Part shown: piece by piece, positions 26,515-36,472 of the stretch
Position numbering within the stretch: the first letter of the stretch is position 1
Layout: each line of letters begins with the position of its first letter
DNA from: JAVVHH01 sp963835135
GTDB lineage: Bacteria > Pseudomonadota > Alphaproteobacteria > Acetobacterales > Acetobacteraceae
Assembly (NCBI GenBank): GCA_963835135.1
Contig: CAWIEF010000003.1
Location: 620,001-684,000 of the forward strand
Reading direction: 5' to 3'
DNA length: 64,000 bases
Position numbers and translations under genes: made by a program
The notes under the pieces: model-generated
The model's input: only the letters and a program-made list of their open reading frames with translations
Databases searched by the model: none
What the model was told of the DNA's origin: nothing

Positions 26515-27647
26515 TGCACGATCCCCTTGATGAACGCAGTCGAGGACGCGGTGAAAGTGAATGGCCCGGTGCTGGAGAACGCGGCCGTAATTCCGGTCGC
26601 GAACGGCTCAGCCGTCAGAAACGGGAGTTCGATCTCAGTCGTTGCATTGGCCGGGCAGTAGATGCAGTTCTTCGGTGCGACCGTGCCGTTTGCCGGCGCG
26701 GCCGTCGCGTCGAACAACATCAGCCATCCCGCTGTCGAGCCGGTCGTAATGTAGCAGGCATACAGGCTGCCAGCCGCAGCTTTGAGCACCAGGTTCGATG
26801 CGAGCGCGCCGGTCTGCACGAACGCCGGGCTCGGCGGAACGAGGCTGCTTCCTGTTACGGCCGCGGTCGTCGCCTGTTGCGCAGCGACCATGGCCTTACC
26901 TACGGCGACAAGGCTGCCGCTCCCAGAACTCCAGGCGGAGTCGGTTGGCAGGCCGAACGTATCGGTTCGGAGATGCTGCTTAAGGCCGCTGGCGTCTATG
27001 CCGGAGATGGACACCGGGGCGCCGACCGGCGCCGCGCCGGTGACACCCTGGCCTATCGTGGCGAACGCGCCAGACCCCGTTACGGCACCAATGACATTGC
27101 TGCCCGTCGGAAGCGCGGTCACTACACCGATTGACAGCGTTCCGCTCAGCTTGGCGTAGATGCCAGAGAGCCAGCCGCGAATGCCGGAGCCACCGGATGG
27201 AACTGCGACGCCCGTCGCGTCCGCCCCGTCTTGGGCCGCACCGCTCGGTAGCGGCAAGCTCGTCACACTGACGGGCTGCATTGCAGGATAGAACGCACCG
27301 GTGACCGCCACCGAGCCGGTCACCGCGACCGAGCCGATCGCGGACGAGCCTGCACCAAGCGTCACAGTCGAACCGGCCGCAAGCGCAACCGACCAGGCCC
27401 CGCTTTGTGCTGCGGCTACCGTCTGTCCCGACCAGGATACGGACCAAGGGCCGCTTGCCTGGGTCACCGCTTGCGAGGCTGGCAGGTTCCCGACCGTCAC
27501 GGCGAACGGGCTGGTCGTCGTTCCAACCTCGGTGCCGCTCGAGTTAACGTTTACATGAGCCGCCGCAAGACTTCCGTTCGGGTCGAGTGCGACCATGAGC
27601 GATTTTGCCGCCCCTCCGATTGAGGCGGATTGTATACCGAGAGCCAT
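26511..27647 (-). CDS. Putative tail-fibre protein
   Basis: 378 residues, rich in Ala/Gly/Ser/Thr/Val with no charged core and no catalytic motif, typical of a trimeric fibre shaft. Contains short beta repeats (SVAVTGSVAVTGAF, GSNVIGAVTGSGAF). N-terminal MALGIQSASIGGAAKSLMVALD and the C-terminal LPFLTAEPFATGITAAFSSTG suggest an assembly head and a tip. Assigned from composition and position among fibre genes; no family recognised. Confidence 0.5.
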
Positions 27648-27662
27648 GAGTCGTTCCTTTTC

Positions 27663-30257
27663 TCAGACCGTCGAGATTGCGATGTCGAGCGCCGGCAACA
27701 TGTGCCAGCCATAGGGGATGCCGTTCGCGGTATCGATGCGGTCATCGGTGATGACGGCGGTCCGGCCGGAGCCGGGCGCAAGAGCGTTGTTGGACGCTCC
27801 GAAATCGGCGGCAAATTGGATGCTGAATCCGCTCGGCACCGCTCCCGTGGTCCCATCGGCATAAGTGACACCGCTCGGGCCGGTGAGGGACAGATCAATT
27901 GTCTTCGCCACCGCGTTGATGACGGCGCTATCAATCTTTATGGCGGTCCCGTTCCCTTGATAGCCGCCGGATCCGTAGACGGCGAATAGCCCGGCAATTT
28001 CTTGCGCCGTCGCACCATTTATACTGACCGGATTGGGATTGTTGTGGGTCAGCCCAATCGTCTGCAGGGCCGAAGCGCCTGACGGCAGCGTGTAGGGAAT
28101 GCTGATGACGCGTGCGCTAGCCTTGAATGTGCCCGACCCAGCCAGCGTTGGGCCCCTGGCGCCCGATTGGAGTCCTCCCATGGCCGTCACCTCCGCGGCC
28201 ATCAGCTTGCGGAAGCCAGGGCGCACGTATTCCACACGAGCTGACATGGTGGCGTGACTCTGATTGTACTCGTTCCAGCTGTAGTTCTCTTTCGAGACTA
28301 CCATCGGGTTCGATGGTTCGATCTCGTTCATGATGATCATTTGGTTGCGCGTGTAGCCGACCGCGCGAGAGCCATCGCTGCCGAATATGCCGGAAGCACC
28401 CGTCACCCAGCCTATGACGGCACACGAGGGAAAGTTGCGGGCTATCCAATCGACGGCGCCGAAGGCGCGCGTACGGACCTCCGCATGAGTCTCGCTCGGG
28501 TAAGTGCCGTCGACACCATCCCATCCACCAGTGGCCATCCAGAAATAGCGGAACTTGCTCCCGGTCGCTGCCCCGACCGTGCCGGCAAATGCTCCGGTGA
28601 GTGATCCATCATGGTTGACCATGGAGTCCAGCCCGCCGCCCGTCGCCGAGTTTCCGGCGATGCCGACGCAGACACCGAGTTGGCTTTCGACGAGACGGCC
28701 GATTTCCTGGGCACCGGACGAAGACGCTTCACCATAATGATATTGATATGGATCGGCGGTGACACCATCGTGCAGATACCACCCGCTATCAACGTCTGAA
28801 TAGCGATAGTCGAAGCCGACCCAGGTTGCCGTTTTCTTATAGGTGGTCGGCATTGGGCTATTGCTGGAATAAGCGTATGAGCGCGACAGACCACTTTCCT
28901 GCGATCTGCTGAAGTGGCCGATAACGACGCCAACACGGAAACGCTGTGCGATACGCACCGGATTTGTAAAAGCGGCATCGCTGGCAATATCGGCGTGATA
29001 GACATATGGACCGGCAGGTAATAGGATCCGGATGGTTCCAGTTGCCGCAATCGAGCCGTAAATCTGAACAGGAACCGAATGCAACGCCGAACCTGAACCA
29101 GGTGTGGACGAAGCGCCGGTCGACAAAGCATCATACAGGCGCACCCACAATCCCGCGCTCGGGCCGGCCAGAGCAGTCAAGTTGAGCCAGACTTCGCCCC
29201 ATCCCTTTGCCCACCCCAAAGAGAAGCCGCTAGGGTTACCGTTGGCCGTGTCGCGTTGGAACGTTGCCATGTCGCTTCGGGTGAGCGTAACCGCGATGGA
29301 CCTGGGCGTGCCGGAAACACTCGGAAACACCGTGAGCGGTGCCGGATAAGGATTGTAGAGATTGGCAGTGTTGGAAGCACTCACGCTGTGCTCGCCGGCG
29401 GCGGCTGGCGTATAGGTCACGGTAACCGGGGTCGTTGAGCCGCGAACAAGCGTGACGGTAGGACTTGGGGCGAACGAGCCATTCGTTCCCGTGAGGACGA
29501 TCGTGCCGGATGGGAACGCCGCGTTGGGGTGTAGTGTGAGCTGCACTGCAGATCCAGGCATAGTGGCACTGCTTGCTGCGACTAGGTCATATCGATTGGC
29601 AGTCGCAGCCGTCGCCGCCGCATTGATCGAATACGGCTGTGGTCCAGACGCATTGGTCATCCCTGCCGCGCTAGCAGTCAACGTTCCCGCCCCACCAGGA
29701 CCACTGATAGGGGTGAACGTGAACGTAAGCGGCGTTGGACCCGTGCCGACCAAGGACGCGTTGTCAAAGGAACCCGCAAGCCCAGCCGCCGAGGGAGATA
29801 CAACCTCGCTCGACGGCCATGCGGCCGAGACCGGGGTGACCGTCATGATAACGGCTATTCCCGCCGGACCGCTCGGCTGACTGAGCGAGATCGTGAAGCT
29901 GGTGGCTGCAACCGAGGCCGTCCCAGTTCCGATCAGAAGATCGGTCGTGCTCGACCCGTAGCTGTTGGTTGCCACGATCCGGAGATCGTACGTCGTGTTT
30001 GGAGACAGCCCGGTGAACGTTCCACCTGTCTGCCCGAAACTCCCGCCGTTCGATGTCCACGATCCAGAACCATGGATAGAGGTCCGACCCGAGAAACTGA
30101 TGGGGGACGTGCCGGTTGGTGCGACGAAGGAAACCGGAATCGTGCTCGAAGTCGGCGTACCGGCAGCCAAGTTGCCCACGCGACCTGGGGGGCTCCCAGT
30201 GGGCTGGATCGTGCCCATCGGGACACCGTTCAGCCGCCTCCTTCCAAGTATCGGCAT
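27663..30257 (-). CDS. Large modular tail fibre with Fn3/Ig-like repeats
   Basis: 864 residues. N-terminal MPILGRRRLNGVPMGTIQ, then a fibronectin-III-like domain (about 25-115, with FTGLSPNTTYDLRIVATNSYG), two or three Ig-like repeats (about 120-300; e.g. PASVQLTL-like segments and TYTPAAAGEHSVSASN), and a C-terminal globular region. The latter has IAGNSATGGGLDSM, FWMATGGWDG and SHATMSARVEYVRPG, which could be an SGNH-type esterase arrangement (Ser, Gly/Asn, His), but spacing is not convincing. SD GGGAG precedes the ATG. Receptor-binding fibre; enzyme role speculative. Confidence 0.55.
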   Translation of the reverse strand: MPILGRRRLNGVPMGTIQPTGSPPGRVGNLAAGTPTSSTIPVSFVAPTGTSPISFSGRTSIHGSGSWTSNGGSFGQTGGTFTGLSPNTTYDLRIVATNSYGSSTTDLLIGTGTASVAATSFTISLSQPSGPAGIAVIMTVTPVSAAWPSSEVVSPSAAGLAGSFDNASLVGTGPTPLTFTFTPISGPGGAGTLTASAAGMTNASGPQPYSINAAATAATANRYDLVAASSATMPGSAVQLTLHPNAAFPSGTIVLTGTNGSFAPSPTVTLVRGSTTPVTVTYTPAAAGEHSVSASNTANLYNPYPAPLTVFPSVSGTPRSIAVTLTRSDMATFQRDTANGNPSGFSLGWAKGWGEVWLNLTALAGPSAGLWVRLYDALSTGASSTPGSGSALHSVPVQIYGSIAATGTIRILLPAGPYVYHADIASDAAFTNPVRIAQRFRVGVVIGHFSRSQESGLSRSYAYSSNSPMPTTYKKTATWVGFDYRYSDVDSGWYLHDGVTADPYQYHYGEASSSGAQEIGRLVESQLGVCVGIAGNSATGGGLDSMVNHDGSLTGAFAGTVGAATGSKFRYFWMATGGWDGVDGTYPSETHAEVRTRAFGAVDWIARNFPSCAVIGWVTGASGIFGSDGSRAVGYTRNQMIIMNEIEPSNPMVVSKENYSWNEYNQSHATMSARVEYVRPGFRKLMAAEVTAMGGLQSGARGPTLAGSGTFKASARVISIPYTLPSGASALQTIGLTHNNPNPVSINGATAQEIAGLFAVYGSGGYQGNGTAIKIDSAVINAVAKTIDLSLTGPSGVTYADGTTGAVPSGFSIQFAADFGASNNALAPGSGRTAVITDDRIDTANGIPYGWHMLPALDIAISTV

Positions 30258-30274
30258 GATCTTACTCCCGAAAC

Positions 30275-31603
30275 TTAGAAATTGCCGGTATACGTTGCCC
30301 CGCCATCAGATGTCTGAAACCTGATGACGTTGATTGAGCCGGCAGATGAGTCCACTGCAGGCGCTGTCCCGCCTTTCCACCTTACGTTGTTCGGCAGGGT
30401 GACTGCGAAACCACCACTTCCACCGCGAATGACTAACGTTATCGTCTGTAATTCGCCTGCAACGCCGCCGTTGACGGAGAAGCTGCAAGCGGCGGTAAGC
30501 GTCACGTCATAGGACCGGCTTCCCGACTGCGGGAATGTCAAAGCCTGTGCAGAGCCACTTGCAGCGACAGTTGAGACGGGTATCACCGCAGCAACGGTGC
30601 TTAAAACACTGTTAGACAATTGGAGGCCGCCGCCGATCGACACCGCGACTGCAACACCGTTCGTCCCACTCCCGCCGAATAATTGCGATGTTGTCGCGGC
30701 AAAATCGCTGACCCTGGCGTGCTGGTTCCAAGCGGACCCATTCCAGAAATCGAACCGCCCGGCCGTACTATTGTATCCTACAATGTATTGCCCTTGAGCA
30801 GGCGTTGGCCGGGCCGAGGATGACCAGCTCTGAATGTTGGTTTGCGTGTAGGCGGTAAGCTGCGCGAGAGAGTATTTGACGTCACTGGCCGAAGCGCTCG
30901 AGAAGGTCGCGATCTCGTCGGCAGCGTTGACGACTTGGCCAGCCGGAAGCGCGTGAGTGTTTGTCGTAATGACGGATAGAGTGCCGTCCGCTGCGACCGA
31001 CAGGGATGAGCCATCCGGCTTGATCCCGCCCAACGTTGTCGCCGTTGCCGGCGGCAGCACGTACGTGCTGCCGCCCTGAGCCGCTTCGGCCGCCGAGGCT
31101 GCCATATAAACAACCGCCGAGCCTCCAGACTGCAAAAGGCTGAGGCCACCGAGACCGTTAATGCCAGAGTAGGCGAGTCCACTTCCAGTCTTGTTGATGA
31201 CCAAGCAGCGAAACCCGTCGGTGATCGTCCCATCTACGGCAAGCGAACCAGCAGCACCTGTGACCACGATTTGCTTATCGTTGTCGCTCGCCGTCAGTGT
31301 CGCCGTCGCTGCCCCAGACACAAGATTAATCGTCCGACTTCCCGCTGGAGTTTTGCGAAAGAAAGCTGATCGCGCGGAAAGGGTCGTCCTGTAATCGATG
31401 CCAGCGCGGTTCAACGTGTCAACGTCCGAGGCTGCCGGACCGCCGAGCGTCCCCGAACTGATGTCTGTGAGCGCGGTGACGGCGGTTCCGACAACGCTGG
31501 CCGTAGCGTCTGCTCCGACGGTGATGGTCGAGCCGTCAGCTTTGATGACGCCGGGCTGAGTGGTTGTAGCAACCGCAAGCGGCAGATTAGGGCGATAGCT
31601 CAT
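30275..31603 (-). CDS. Tail-fibre protein with repeated KP-DG shaft motifs
   Basis: 442 residues. Repeats of the fibre motif G-I/V-K-x-DGS-x-x-x-V-x-ADGTLSV occur near residue 20 and again at LGGIKPDGSSLSVAADGTLSV. A mid-region FDFWNGSAWNQHARVSDF and a module QLFGGSGTNGVAVAVSIG match the neighbouring fibre gene. The C-terminus (RFQTSDGGATYTGNF) looks like a tip. Its ATG overlaps the stop of the preceding gene (TAATG), so this start is preferred over one five codons upstream. Confidence 0.6.
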   Translation of the reverse strand: MSYRPNLPLAVATTTQPGVIKADGSTITVGADATASVVGTAVTALTDISSGTLGGPAASDVDTLNRAGIDYRTTLSARSAFFRKTPAGSRTINLVSGAATATLTASDNDKQIVVTGAAGSLAVDGTITDGFRCLVINKTGSGLAYSGINGLGGLSLLQSGGSAVVYMAASAAEAAQGGSTYVLPPATATTLGGIKPDGSSLSVAADGTLSVITTNTHALPAGQVVNAADEIATFSSASASDVKYSLAQLTAYTQTNIQSWSSSARPTPAQGQYIVGYNSTAGRFDFWNGSAWNQHARVSDFAATTSQLFGGSGTNGVAVAVSIGGGLQLSNSVLSTVAAVIPVSTVAASGSAQALTFPQSGSRSYDVTLTAACSFSVNGGVAGELQTITLVIRGGSGGFAVTLPNNVRWKGGTAPAVDSSAGSINVIRFQTSDGGATYTGNF

Positions 31604-33327
31604 TACGAGACCCTCCACGTCGTGGTATTCACGGCTCGCAACGTGATCGCATCGTTGTTTGCGTTCATAATGAAGTTCGACTGACCGTTGATTGTGCCAC
31701 CTTGAGCAATGGAAAGGATAACGTTGTTTGTGGAAGCGTCACCTTTTCCATCTATCACCGTGTAGTCGACCCAAAGAGCAGGATTTTGCGGCAGAAGAAT
31801 TTTTGTTTGGCCGCCATTGGTCTTATTCACATCTACAACCCTGTCGGTCGTGGCCATTTGGTAGGGTGATGATGGAGTCGCTTGGATGGTGTTACCATCG
31901 ATCGACACGCCTGCAATGGCTGGGCTCGTCCCGGTGGCTGTCGCGGACAATGTACCACTGATCAGTGACAGTCCTGAACCAATCGAGATGGGTGATGCCG
32001 CCCCCTGCGTAGAGGAACCGCCGAGCAATTGGCCCGCAGCAGCCGGCAGATCTCCGGTGCGCACATACTGCACCCAGCCTGCAGGAGTGTAAGTCTCGCG
32101 TCTTGCTGTGTCGGTTGCGTATCCCTCCATGCCAGGGACTGGAGAGAGTGGTCGAGTTGCCGATGTCCAGGTTGGAAGCGTGATCGAGCCGGCAAAGGTC
32201 GGGCTGCTGACCGGCGCGCGCGTCACATCGGTTGGATGCCGATGATCCTCGCGCGAAGCCGTAGACAAGGTCCCCGCCGCGGCGGTCCCATTGCTGAGCG
32301 GAATCGCAGTCCCAACGACGGCACCGGCCGCCGATGGAGCCTGCGGCGCCCACGCGCTCCCGCTCCAGGTCAATACCTGCCCTACACTGGCATTATTTTG
32401 CCCAAGGCTGATGACCCCGGAAGACACACTGATCGGAGCCGCACCCGTGTAACTGACCCCCGACGCTGGCGTTGTTGGCGCCCAGCCGGTGCCGCTCCAC
32501 CCCAGCAGTTGGCCGGTCGTGGCGCTCCCCTGACCGATTGACGAGAGGCTGACATTACTTACACTTAGCGTCCCGTCTGCCGAGATTGAGAGACCCGTAC
32601 CGGGCTTGACCGCACCAAGCGCGCCCACCGTCGCTGGAACGATGGGTCCACTTGGTCCCGCCGCTCCCGCGGGCCCCGTGGCGCCTGCAACTCCCTGAGC
32701 GGCGAATATCGCCCATGCTGACGCAGTAAAGGTCAGCGCTGCCGGCACCGCAGCCGGCGCCACATAGGCTTGACCGCCGTTGGTGACGACATCATAGGCG
32801 GCATAGGCGACATTCGGCTGCCAAGCACCATGGAAAGTGAAGCCTTGCCCTGATGGGCCCTGCGCTCCAGTGTCACCCTTTGGCCCAGCACCTCCGACGC
32901 CACCATTAGAAGACGTGGACGTCACCGAGATAGTGCCGCCGTCGTCGATCCGTATGCCAGTGCCGGCCGTGAACAAGGATCGGAGCTTGGTCGCTGCCAA
33001 CCGTTTCGGCGATGCGGAACTATTCAAGATGATCTCATCATCGGACGACAAGTTCGTCGTAACCGTGAACGCGAGGTGGTCTGAACCATTCGCAACAACA
33101 ATACCCGATTGCTGCGTAAGCCCGGCCCCGAGACTCACGGCCTCGGGCCCGCCCAGACCGGCCGACACACGTCCAAGAAGCGTTCCCTGAGCGAGAGACA
33201 GTAACGGCTGTGTATTACTCAGCAACGTACTTACCGTCGTGCTACGCGTCAGGCCGTTCTGACTTACCGGAAGTAAATCATTCCCGCCCACTGCCGTTGC
33301 CGCCGGCAACTGCTTGATTGTCGGCAT
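31603..33327 (-). CDS. Tail-fibre protein with collagen-like segment
   Basis: 574 residues. N-terminal anchor MPTIKQLPAATAVGGNDLLP followed by VSQNGLTRSTTVSTLL, shared with the adjacent tailspike. Then a collagen-like GXY stretch (GPKGDTGAQGPSGQG, and later GATGPAGAAGPSGP) and several shaft motifs (LGAVKPGTGLSISADGTLSV), with a QLLGGSSTQGAASPISIG module. The end resembles a beta-rich tip (NNVILSIAQGGTINGQS). SD GGGAG precedes the ATG. A trimeric fibre is the likely product. Confidence 0.65.
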   Translation of the reverse strand: MPTIKQLPAATAVGGNDLLPVSQNGLTRSTTVSTLLSNTQPLLSLAQGTLLGRVSAGLGGPEAVSLGAGLTQQSGIVVANGSDHLAFTVTTNLSSDDEIILNSSASPKRLAATKLRSLFTAGTGIRIDDGGTISVTSTSSNGGVGGAGPKGDTGAQGPSGQGFTFHGAWQPNVAYAAYDVVTNGGQAYVAPAAVPAALTFTASAWAIFAAQGVAGATGPAGAAGPSGPIVPATVGALGAVKPGTGLSISADGTLSVSNVSLSSIGQGSATTGQLLGWSGTGWAPTTPASGVSYTGAAPISVSSGVISLGQNNASVGQVLTWSGSAWAPQAPSAAGAVVGTAIPLSNGTAAAGTLSTASREDHRHPTDVTRAPVSSPTFAGSITLPTWTSATRPLSPVPGMEGYATDTARRETYTPAGWVQYVRTGDLPAAAGQLLGGSSTQGAASPISIGSGLSLISGTLSATATGTSPAIAGVSIDGNTIQATPSSPYQMATTDRVVDVNKTNGGQTKILLPQNPALWVDYTVIDGKGDASTNNVILSIAQGGTINGQSNFIMNANNDAITLRAVNTTTWRVS

Positions 33328-33422
33328 GTGGAACTCCCAATTGCCATGTCTGGTGACTAAGGTTCGAATAGAGCTAAGAGACGATTGCCCTACAGATCGG
33401 AACTTGGACGCCTAGTCTACGT

Positions 33423-35936
33423 TCAAGCGATCGGATACCAGCCAAAACTGTCGTTACCGACTCTCTTCAGCCACAGAGTCTTCCCCACTCCACCATCCAG
33501 GTTTCGGTAATCGGATCCTGGGGGCGCGATGACTCTTCCTTCAGGAGAGCCATGTCCAAAGTAAACGAGGAATCCGGTCTGCTCGATGTCTGAACAAAGA
33601 CGCACCGCTCCGCCAGGGGCGGTGCTTAGGCGAATGTCGCCCTGGACGCTTCTTACTGAGACGCTTCCGTCAGTGCCTGGACGTAGATAATCGATGCTGG
33701 TGAACGAAGCGGCTTGCCAACCATTGTCGACGCCCTCCAAGACGATCTCACTGCCGCCGGCAACAGTTACATCTGTATTCGTCCAATTTCGGACCGCGTT
33801 CGCTCCGCCTTGCGGGAAGTGAACGGGGCCGACACACCGCAGGGATAAGCGCCTACCTGGCGCGACGGGAAGCCCGACAAAGGGCTGAAGCAATGCGCCC
33901 ACGCCGTCGCCCAGGACTGTCGCGCTAGTTGTCGCCGGGTCATAGCCGCTGCCGCCCGAGCTCACCGCGATGCCGATGACCACGCCGTCTCTCAGATAAG
34001 CCGTTGCCAGGGCTCCGGAACCGCCGCCTGCAATGACGACCCTTGCCTCGGTGTATCCAGCACCTCCACTTTGGACCCGCACGAAGCTGACCTGCCCGCT
34101 CATGGCAACTTGGTGCGGTCCCGATACGCTATCCACTCTTGTGACTGCGGTGGGAAGAACGGCGCGATCGAGAATGTCCGAGACGGTAACCTGCACAGCC
34201 AAACCGTTCGTTTGAGAGCTTACGTCGCTCGCGAACGAACCATTCCATGTGTTCCCCTGAATGGAAACGCTGTCTGTGTTTGCCCAACAGAGGTCCCGCG
34301 ATTCCACTGCACCGGATGACAAAAGGCGATTGCGGCTGATTTCCACCCGTTCCGGCCCATCAAATAGACATACGCCGGCTCCGCCATCCTCGATCTGAAT
34401 GAGATTCCTCTCGAGCCAGATATCGCTGCAGGCAAGTCCAAAATTCTGACCGCGCCCATCAGTCTCAACCTGAAACACGGTAACCGCACGGCTGTTTCCG
34501 ACCAGCTTGTTGTCGGCCACATTGACCCGCACACTGCCGCCTGCATTGATCCCAACGGCACAATTCACAACCGCATTGGATGAGATTTCGGTATCAGATG
34601 AGCCGCCTGCGTCGATCCCGAACTGACCAGGACCAACAACAGAGTTGCCCGTCAACGTCGTAAGGCTGCTATTGCACAATATACCCGAGGCTGACGGTTG
34701 TTCATCTCTGAGAATGATGCGATTCTCGGTTACTGAAATGCGCTTCCCGGATACTGCAATGCCATATGCAGAGTTGCCGCAGCACAAGTTTCCCGCAACC
34801 GTGATGTCTTGTGCATCTGGATGCTCCAATCCCCAGCGCGGAGGCTCACGGTTGGTCGAATTGTAGTTGCCTATTGAAATGCCGCGAGTGTTGCCCCAGC
34901 ACCTGCAGTCGGTAACATAGCTTTCTCGAACTACTTGCTTAAATGACGGGTCATTGAAATCGAGACAGATTCCAAAGCCACCGTTATGTGATGCCCGACA
35001 TTGGGACACCACAGCACCTGCCGCCGCCTGAATCCAGAGACCATGACATGTATTGTTGTCGAAAGTACAATTGACAATTGAGTGCTTGCTTCCAGTCCCC
35101 GTCAGGCCATCTCGAGCTTGTATTGTGAGCCCGGTTCCAAGCACCGCGCCTGTCGCGTTCGAAAAGCTGCAATCCCTAAAGGTCGTCTCTGTACAGCTCT
35201 GTGTTATGAGCAAAGCCCAGCTATCGCCAGCAATCCCGCCTGCGTCGAACGTCACCCCGATACTGGTAAATGTCGGAGCTGTTACATTGATCCACGCCCC
35301 ACCCACTTGCGCAACACGACGAAGCACGGTCATGCCAACGGTGCCGATCAATGCAGCACTCGATTGCACGTTCCACTGTCCATCGACCCGATACGTCCTC
35401 GGCCCAAGCAGAACAGGCCGCCCGCTCGCGATGGCTAGATCAAGCGCGGCGGTGTCGTCCGCCAATCCGTCGCCACGTGCACCGAAGGCTTCGACCGCGA
35501 TCGCGTCGCCAAACCATTGCTCGAGACGGCGGGGCGTCCCTTGCCCGGCGCGCGCAACCTGACCGGATACATCGACGCCTGCCACGCTGAGAAGGGTTCG
35601 GACGGTGACAGCGTTATCTTGTCCATTCTGCCACGCGGGCACGAGATCAGATAAGGACAGGTTGGTAGAAAGAGGAAGTGCAGCAGCGGAGTATTTTGGA
35701 GCGCCGGAAAGAACGCCATCCGCTAGCGAAAGTCCGCCCCCAACCGTGATGTGTTGGGGTGCCCCCAAACCGGTCGAGACCCTGCCCACGAGCCCAGGCG
35801 CGAACGACAGGGTGGACTGCGTCCCTGCCAGCAACTGCGAGCGGCTGACACGTCGCACGATGCCATTCTGACTAACAGGAATCATGTCATCGTCAGACGC
35901 GACAACGACGCCCTCGAGTTCATCAATCCTTGGCAT
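33423..35936 (-). CDS. Tailspike with right-handed beta-helix (pectate-lyase-like)
   Basis: 837 residues. N-terminal anchor MPRIDELEGVVVASDDDMIP and VSQNGIVRRVSRSQLL, partly duplicated at residue 90-110 (DLVPAWQNGQDNAVTVRTLL). Next comes the beta-helix entry typical of tailspikes, AVEAFGARGDGLADDTAALDLAIAS, then about 350 residues of parallel-beta-helix repeats rich in N, G, C, S (SIVNCTFDNNTCHGLW, ITVAGNLCCGNSAYGIAVSG). The C-terminus is a beta-rich cap. Probably binds or cleaves a surface polysaccharide; catalytic residues not identified. Confidence 0.75.
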   Translation of the reverse strand: MPRIDELEGVVVASDDDMIPVSQNGIVRRVSRSQLLAGTQSTLSFAPGLVGRVSTGLGAPQHITVGGGLSLADGVLSGAPKYSAAALPLSTNLSLSDLVPAWQNGQDNAVTVRTLLSVAGVDVSGQVARAGQGTPRRLEQWFGDAIAVEAFGARGDGLADDTAALDLAIASGRPVLLGPRTYRVDGQWNVQSSAALIGTVGMTVLRRVAQVGGAWINVTAPTFTSIGVTFDAGGIAGDSWALLITQSCTETTFRDCSFSNATGAVLGTGLTIQARDGLTGTGSKHSIVNCTFDNNTCHGLWIQAAAGAVVSQCRASHNGGFGICLDFNDPSFKQVVRESYVTDCRCWGNTRGISIGNYNSTNREPPRWGLEHPDAQDITVAGNLCCGNSAYGIAVSGKRISVTENRIILRDEQPSASGILCNSSLTTLTGNSVVGPGQFGIDAGGSSDTEISSNAVVNCAVGINAGGSVRVNVADNKLVGNSRAVTVFQVETDGRGQNFGLACSDIWLERNLIQIEDGGAGVCLFDGPERVEISRNRLLSSGAVESRDLCWANTDSVSIQGNTWNGSFASDVSSQTNGLAVQVTVSDILDRAVLPTAVTRVDSVSGPHQVAMSGQVSFVRVQSGGAGYTEARVVIAGGGSGALATAYLRDGVVIGIAVSSGGSGYDPATTSATVLGDGVGALLQPFVGLPVAPGRRLSLRCVGPVHFPQGGANAVRNWTNTDVTVAGGSEIVLEGVDNGWQAASFTSIDYLRPGTDGSVSVRSVQGDIRLSTAPGGAVRLCSDIEQTGFLVYFGHGSPEGRVIAPPGSDYRNLDGGVGKTLWLKRVGNDSFGWYPIA

Positions 35937-36430
35937 TAGGCAATTCCGTCCCCGAGAACCAGCGCGTTCCCGTCGGAATCGACTAACGCGAGGCCGCCCT
36001 CCGTCGTCAGAGGAAGATTACTGGCGCCCTGCGCTGCAAACGCTATGACAGCGAGGGAGATCGACCGTGAGATCGACCGCCCGGTTTCAGTATTTATCAT
36101 GACTGTAACATTATACACTGTACCAGCGTTGCCGCCCTGAAGCCACAGGACAGCGCGAGTCCCATCGGCGGCCGATGACGCAAGTTTCAAATCACCATCG
36201 TTGGACGGGGTTATGAGGACATCAATAGTCTGTATAGCGTCTCCATCATTCCCGGCGAGAGCGGGCGCGATGTCAAACTGGTAATCCAGCACGTCCGCTG
36301 GATCTTTTGAGGGCCATCGCAACGGCGTGTTGCCAAAGGCCGGAACACCGCGCGGGCCGGGAACGAACCCGTCTAGGACTAGCACCCGTGATGCGCTCGG
36401 GCGCCAAATGTGGCTGGCAGTCGTCGCCAT
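35936..36430 (-). CDS. Small fibre/baseplate-associated protein
   Basis: 164 residues. The segment TPLRWPSKDPADVLDYQFDIAP followed by DGDAIQTIDVLITPSNDGDL is a recurring pattern in phage fibre-region proteins with a small beta-sandwich; the rest (TVYNVTVMINTETGRSISRS) continues that fold. SD GGAGA precedes the ATG, and its stop overlaps the tailspike start (TAATG). Exact role unknown; perhaps a collar or adaptor for the fibres. Confidence 0.5.
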   Translation of the reverse strand: MATTASHIWRPSASRVLVLDGFVPGPRGVPAFGNTPLRWPSKDPADVLDYQFDIAPALAGNDGDAIQTIDVLITPSNDGDLKLASSAADGTRAVLWLQGGNAGTVYNVTVMINTETGRSISRSISLAVIAFAAQGASNLPLTTEGGLALVDSDGNALVLGDGIA

Positions 36431-36472
36431 AAAGCGATCTCCTACAGATCGATTGTGCTTGATGAACCGTAG

